From assembly GCA_016214985.1 (NCBI GenBank), contig JACRMM010000012.1, positions 105,454-169,453 on the forward strand: a DNA stretch of 64,000 nt, read 5' to 3'. Under the pieces are notes generated by a model that saw nothing but the letters and a program-made list of their open reading frames with translations, searched no databases and was not told where the DNA came from. Position 1 is the first letter of the stretch, and each line of letters opens with the position of its first letter. Source of the stretch: Deltaproteobacteria bacterium. Lineage in GTDB: Bacteria; Desulfobacterota; Deferrisomatia; Deferrisomatales; JACRMM01. Positions 60,877 through 64,000 of this stretch are shown here, in pieces. Both the position numbers and the translations under genes were made by a program.

Positions 60877-61731
60877 TTATCGGTCGGGTGGCCGCTCGAG
60901 AATCCATGTCGTTTCCATCGTCCTCCGAGGGGGAAACCGGAAGTATTCTTCGTCCGGGTAACCGAGAGTGAGCCCGGCTACGACCAATTCATCCTCCGGA
61001 ATCCGCAGAAGACTCTTCAACGGCGGTGCCTCATTGAGCCCCATGATGAGGAACCCGTTGTAGCAAGTGCCCACCGGTATCGTCTCGGCGTAGGCAACGG
61101 CGGCGAACGAGGCGGTCCAGGCGTCGCCGATGCAGAGGGGATGAAGGATCCGGGTGGTGAAGACAAGGACGGTTCCGGCGCCCCACAGGAGCCGGTCCTG
61201 CCCCCCAAACGGAGTCACCACCAGACGGTCGAAGGCAAAGACGAGTTCCTCACGGAGGGCGTCCGGCATGCCTTCCACCGGCATCCGGATCGTCTCGAGT
61301 ACGTGCGTGTAGTGGCTCGTTAGCCCGTCGTGGAGCGCTGAAAGCACCCCTTTGTCTGTACAAACGTAGGCCTTGAAGGCCCGCCAGTTGTGCGCGGTGG
61401 GGACCAGGGACGCCGCTTCCAGGATTCTCTCCAGGTGCTCCCTGGACACGGGTCCCGGTCGGTAGTGCCGGACGCTGCGCCTTCTGCGGAGCAGGGTCGC
61501 CAGGGCCGACGACGAGATCGGGGCGTCCTGGTGGTAGGGGGGCAGATCGACGTCCCCGTAACCCTCCACCGTGATGGAGCCCGAAGGGCAGGCTCCGGCG
61601 CAGTGTCCGCAGCTGACGCAGTATCCGTGGATGTCCTCCCGGATTGCTGGGCCCTCTGCGATGATCGCGGCCGGGCAGGCGCGAACACAAGAGTCGCAGC
61701 GGGTGCACGTCTCGGCATCGATTCGGATCAC
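60877..61731 (-). CDS. Ferredoxin-nitroreductase fusion protein
   Basis: 284 aa from GTG 61731, chosen because GAAAGAAGGAAGG lies just before it; a TTG at 61758 is the alternative. Two 4Fe-4S motifs (CTRCDSCVRACP, CVSCGHCAGACP, residues about 7-50), then an FMN nitroreductase domain (about 65-270: RRRRSVRHY, VPTAHNWRAFKAYV, GYPDEEYFRFPPRR). Such fusions are frequent in anaerobes and reduce flavin-linked substrates with ferredoxin-type electrons. Substrate unknown. Downstream of the LuxR regulator on the same strand. Confidence 0.88.
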   Translation of the reverse strand: MIRIDAETCTRCDSCVRACPAAIIAEGPAIREDIHGYCVSCGHCAGACPSGSITVEGYGDVDLPPYHQDAPISSSALATLLRRRRSVRHYRPGPVSREHLERILEAASLVPTAHNWRAFKAYVCTDKGVLSALHDGLTSHYTHVLETIRMPVEGMPDALREELVFAFDRLVVTPFGGQDRLLWGAGTVLVFTTRILHPLCIGDAWTASFAAVAYAETIPVGTCYNGFLIMGLNEAPPLKSLLRIPEDELVVAGLTLGYPDEEYFRFPPRRTMETTWILERPPDR

Positions 61732-61884
61732 AGGCCTTCCTTCTTTCCCGGCGATCAAGGGGTGCGCTGGCCCAAGACGTTGACCTGCGTCCCGGAGGCG
61801 GGTCTGCCTGCAGATTGTGTGGACGAAGCGAAGACTGTCTGGGCCGGGGGCTTTCCTCGCTGCGAGGGCCGACGCCGACGACGC

Positions 61885-63147
61885 CTAGCGAGATACCGCG
61901 CCCCCGCGGTTGACCGCCCCTTGGGGTGCTGTCGCTCGTTCGGCGATGTTCGGACTCGACCCGGGAGACAAGGCGGCGTGACTCGGCTGCCGCGGCGACG
62001 ACCCTTGCGCGGCGGCGAGGAACCTGCTGCAGAGCTCCGCCCGGCTGCGGACGCCGGTCTTCCGGAAGATCTTCTTGAGGTGATTCTCGACGGTGTAGAC
62101 GCTGATGAACAGCGCCTCCGCGACCTGTGCGTTGCTCGCCCCCTTGATCACTTCCTCTGCGATTTCGTTTTCTCGGGCGGTCAGCTGAACGCTCTCGGGC
62201 AGGCCGAGGCCCAGTGCCCGAATCGCAGGGTTCGTTCCCAGATGGACCACCAGGAAGTGCGCCTTCTCCCCGAAGAAGTACCCGGAGATCACCTGAACGC
62301 GCGCGTGTCGCCGGTGCCCCTCCGCGTCCGTCCAGGTCGTCTCCAGCAGCCCTTCCGGTACCGCCGCGGTGAGCGGGAGCTGTCGCGCGGTCCTCGTGCA
62401 TAGAGCAGAGAGCTCTTCCGGAAACGAGAGGTTCCCGCCTCCCATGGAGTGACCCTGCGACCCCCCCCCGGTCTTCCCGCCGGCCAATTGGAGTTGAGCC
62501 TCCTCGTTCGCAAAGACGACGTTCAGGTCGGCCCCGAGCACGACGATCCCGTGCCCTCCGAGCCCCTGAAGCGACGACTCCAGAATCCACTTCTTCTGGC
62601 GTCCATACTCTGCAAGCAGCACCCGCTCCAGGCCGCTCGCCAGATAGGGGAGCATCAGAGAAGCCTTCGCTTTCTCGGCCGCCGTGAACTTCGCATCGCT
62701 TTCGGGCCGGAAGAGTGCAACGACACCCACGCAGCGCCCGTGCGCTGTCAACGACATTCCCATTTGATGAAAGATGCCTTGCGGCTTGATGAAGTCGTTG
62801 TAGTACTCGCCCCGAAGAAATCGATCGAAATCTACGAAATCGTCGACGACGCTTGCCCCCATGCTGTTCAACGGTCTCTGGAGAAATGGATCGAGGTATT
62901 GATAATATTCTGCATAAGGCACGAAAGCAGCCATGTCGACGTTGTGTGTGAGCACGTTGGCAATGCTCAATGTCTTTGCATCGTTTTCAGCAATAAAAAA
63001 GTTTCCGGCTGGAGAAGCCAACGAGTCCATAAGAAACTGGAGCGCATTGGTCCGGAAATCGTCGAGGCTGCACCCAGAGGAAATGGAATAGCTGAGGTCC
63101 AGAAGACCCTTCATCTCTTTCGTGTTCAGGTCAGTGAGTTCTTCCAT
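61885..63147 (-). CDS. LuxR-family transcription regulator
   Basis: 420 aa from ATG 63147; a GTG at 63228 in frame would add 27 residues. A GAF/PAS-like sensor half (about 10-300, no transmembrane helices) then a LuxR helix-turn-helix (about 340-400: LTARENEIAEEVIKGASNAQVAEALFIS, VENHLKKIFRKTG). Not coupled to a kinase here. A sigma-70-like promoter lies about 300 bases upstream, leaving a long leader. The 5' half is lower in GC than neighbours. It may control the ferredoxin-nitroreductase or the plus-strand catabolic genes; the target is not shown. Confidence 0.85.
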   Translation of the reverse strand: MEELTDLNTKEMKGLLDLSYSISSGCSLDDFRTNALQFLMDSLASPAGNFFIAENDAKTLSIANVLTHNVDMAAFVPYAEYYQYLDPFLQRPLNSMGASVVDDFVDFDRFLRGEYYNDFIKPQGIFHQMGMSLTAHGRCVGVVALFRPESDAKFTAAEKAKASLMLPYLASGLERVLLAEYGRQKKWILESSLQGLGGHGIVVLGADLNVVFANEEAQLQLAGGKTGGGSQGHSMGGGNLSFPEELSALCTRTARQLPLTAAVPEGLLETTWTDAEGHRRHARVQVISGYFFGEKAHFLVVHLGTNPAIRALGLGLPESVQLTARENEIAEEVIKGASNAQVAEALFISVYTVENHLKKIFRKTGVRSRAELCSRFLAAAQGSSPRQPSHAALSPGSSPNIAERATAPQGAVNRGGAVSR

Positions 63148-63441
63148 CGGGTTTACCACCGTCGATCGATGCGTGAACTTCAGGGAAGAGGCCGAACGTT
63201 CTGGCCCTGCCGCCTTCGGAGCTCGCACGGTCGGCGCCTCACGGTAGCGAAGAGGATCCCCTCACTTCCCTCCCGTACCCACGAAACCTCTGGTCGAACG
63301 CCCCGCAGAAGCCCTCCGGCACTCATGGGAGACCCCGTCTGTGCCGGAGGGGGCGGGCGTCGGAGAACATCCCGGCTCCGGGCCCCCGGTCGAGGTCTCC
63401 CTGTGGCGGGACATGACGGGAAAGTTCGTTTCAGGGGTTTT

Positions 63442-63470
63442 AAAATACCGTTTCCGAGCGCGGGGGTCAA
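63442..63470 (-). promoter_or_regulatory. Sigma-70-like promoter, minus strand
   Basis: Read on the minus strand: TTGACC (63465-63470), 17-base spacer, TATTTT (63442-63447). Directed toward the LuxR gene, with a leader near 290 bases. Confidence 0.5.
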
Positions 63471-63989
63471 CGAAAGGTCAGGACCCACCGCGTCAGCCCG
63501 TGGAGACACGACCGGGACCAGGACCCTCTCCGCGCCGCGCCGCGGAGTGCGCTGAGAACGGTTTCTTGGAGGGCTTCTTCGCGGCCTCTGCGCTGTTGCG
63601 AGAGAGGACGCTGCCGTGCCTGTCTCGAATCCTCCTCCCAATCCATCCTCCTGTGCCCTTCGCTCACGTTGCCGTCGCCCCTTCTGGACAGCCTTTCCTT
63701 CCGGAGTACCCTGCGCGAAACGCGATACCCAGGCGGAGGGCCACGTGAGCAGATTGCCCGATCAAAACGGTCTCTCCTTCGAGCCTGTCGACTCTGCTTC
63801 TATGGTCAGGGAAGAGGCCTTGGTTCGACGTATCGAAGAGAGGGTGTTATCCGAGGGTCAGACAGCGTTGTCCGGTTAGGTAGTTGCATGGTGCACCGAT
63901 AAAGCCAAACTATTTCGCCCTGCGGTGTATTTTAACATTGACATAGCCGTTAGTAGGTGGGCGCGAATTTTCGCATATCCTTACACGAT

Positions 63990-63998
63990 AAGGAGGTG
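63990..63998 (+). promoter_or_regulatory. Strong ribosome-binding site of a gene outside the window
   Basis: AAGGAGGTG at 63990-63998 is a full Shine-Dalgarno sequence on the plus strand. A start codon is expected just past base 64000. Confidence 0.6.
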
Positions 63999-64000
63999 CG

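Larger units (their letters stand above)
63148..64000. other. Long leader and intergenic region at the right edge
   Basis: 853 bases with no confident gene. It holds the promoter at 63442-63470 (minus), open frames without coding character at 63341-63748 and 63616-63879 (the last 24 residues, VREEALVRRIEERVL onward, look protein-like but isolated), and an AT-rich end with TTGACA (63938-63943) leading to a ribosome-binding site. Confidence 0.5.

Noticed and set aside
63341..63748. A 135-aa plus-strand open frame
   Set aside because: Composition is Pro/Arg-rich without domain or ribosome-binding site, and it runs across the minus-strand promoter.
1..64000. Insertion sequences, CRISPR arrays, integrases or phage genes
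   Set aside because: No transposase, integrase, regularly spaced repeats or phage protein motifs were seen.

Overview
The window is high-GC DNA with no rRNA, tRNA, insertion sequence, phage or CRISPR signal. The gene content suggests a Gram-negative, at least facultatively anaerobic bacterium, most like the former Deltaproteobacteria (Desulfobacterota, Desulfuromonadales or Deferrisoma relatives). The clues are the pilB-pilT-pilC-pilS-pilR gene order, a Ni-Fe CO dehydrogenase with its ferredoxin and flavoprotein, a Gld-type ABC operon, ferredoxin-nitroreductase fusions and an ATP-dependent ketone carboxylase. The exact lineage cannot be fixed from the sequence alone.

Left part (1-33930), mostly housekeeping and energy genes. 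A minus-strand unit runs ribF-aroE-pilB-pilT-pilC-pilS-pilR (type IV pilus motors and their two-component regulator). A thioferritin-like protein follows. Next is a CO-oxidation unit read as flavoprotein, ferredoxin, cooS. A HAD phosphatase, a MocR regulator divergent from a DUF2917 protein, and an ACT protein with a ketopantoate-reductase-like enzyme come next. A long minus-strand run then encodes a phosphate-type binding protein, a hybrid histidine kinase, HolC, a Gld-like ABC system, a phosphoesterase and a rhomboid protease. On the plus strand, an MprF-type lysyl-phosphatidylglycerol synthase is coupled by overlap to an AcvB/VirJ hydrolase and followed by an acetyltransferase. A lipid-anchored Tpx-like peroxiredoxin, a membrane zinc peptidase and a small membrane protein complete this part.

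Ketone module (34300-47091). A consensus-like promoter with an imperfect palindrome over its -10 region precedes ten same-strand genes. They encode two different HyuA/ApcA-type ATPase subunits, a zinc-type small subunit, a uroporphyrinogen-decarboxylase-fold protein and a HyuB-type subunit; this matches the make-up and sizes of acetophenone carboxylase (alpha, alpha-prime, beta, gamma, epsilon). They are followed by an acyl-CoA ligase, a zinc alcohol dehydrogenase, a DUF35 protein paired with a thiolase, and a TetR repressor, closed by an intrinsic terminator. Read together: secondary alcohol to ketone, ATP-dependent carboxylation to a 3-oxo acid, CoA activation, thiolytic cleavage. The actual ketone cannot be read from the sequence.

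Envelope and acyloin module (47163-60542). One plus-strand array carries a secreted YCF48 beta-propeller, an RND/MMPL transporter, a DUF1302 outer-membrane barrel and a DUF1329 protein. After these come a VOC protein, an SDR, a second zinc dehydrogenase, acetoin-dehydrogenase-type E1 alpha, E1 beta and E2 (lipoyl, E3-binding and alpha/beta-hydrolase domains), and a nitrilase-family amidohydrolase. This looks like transport of a hydrophobic compound coupled to oxidative C-C cleavage. The window closes with a minus-strand LuxR regulator and a ferredoxin-nitroreductase. A strong ribosome-binding site at the right edge announces a gene that starts outside.

Several intergenic gaps hold near-perfect inverted repeats (including a 34-bp perfect palindrome), G-tracts and repeat-derived gene ends, described under findings.
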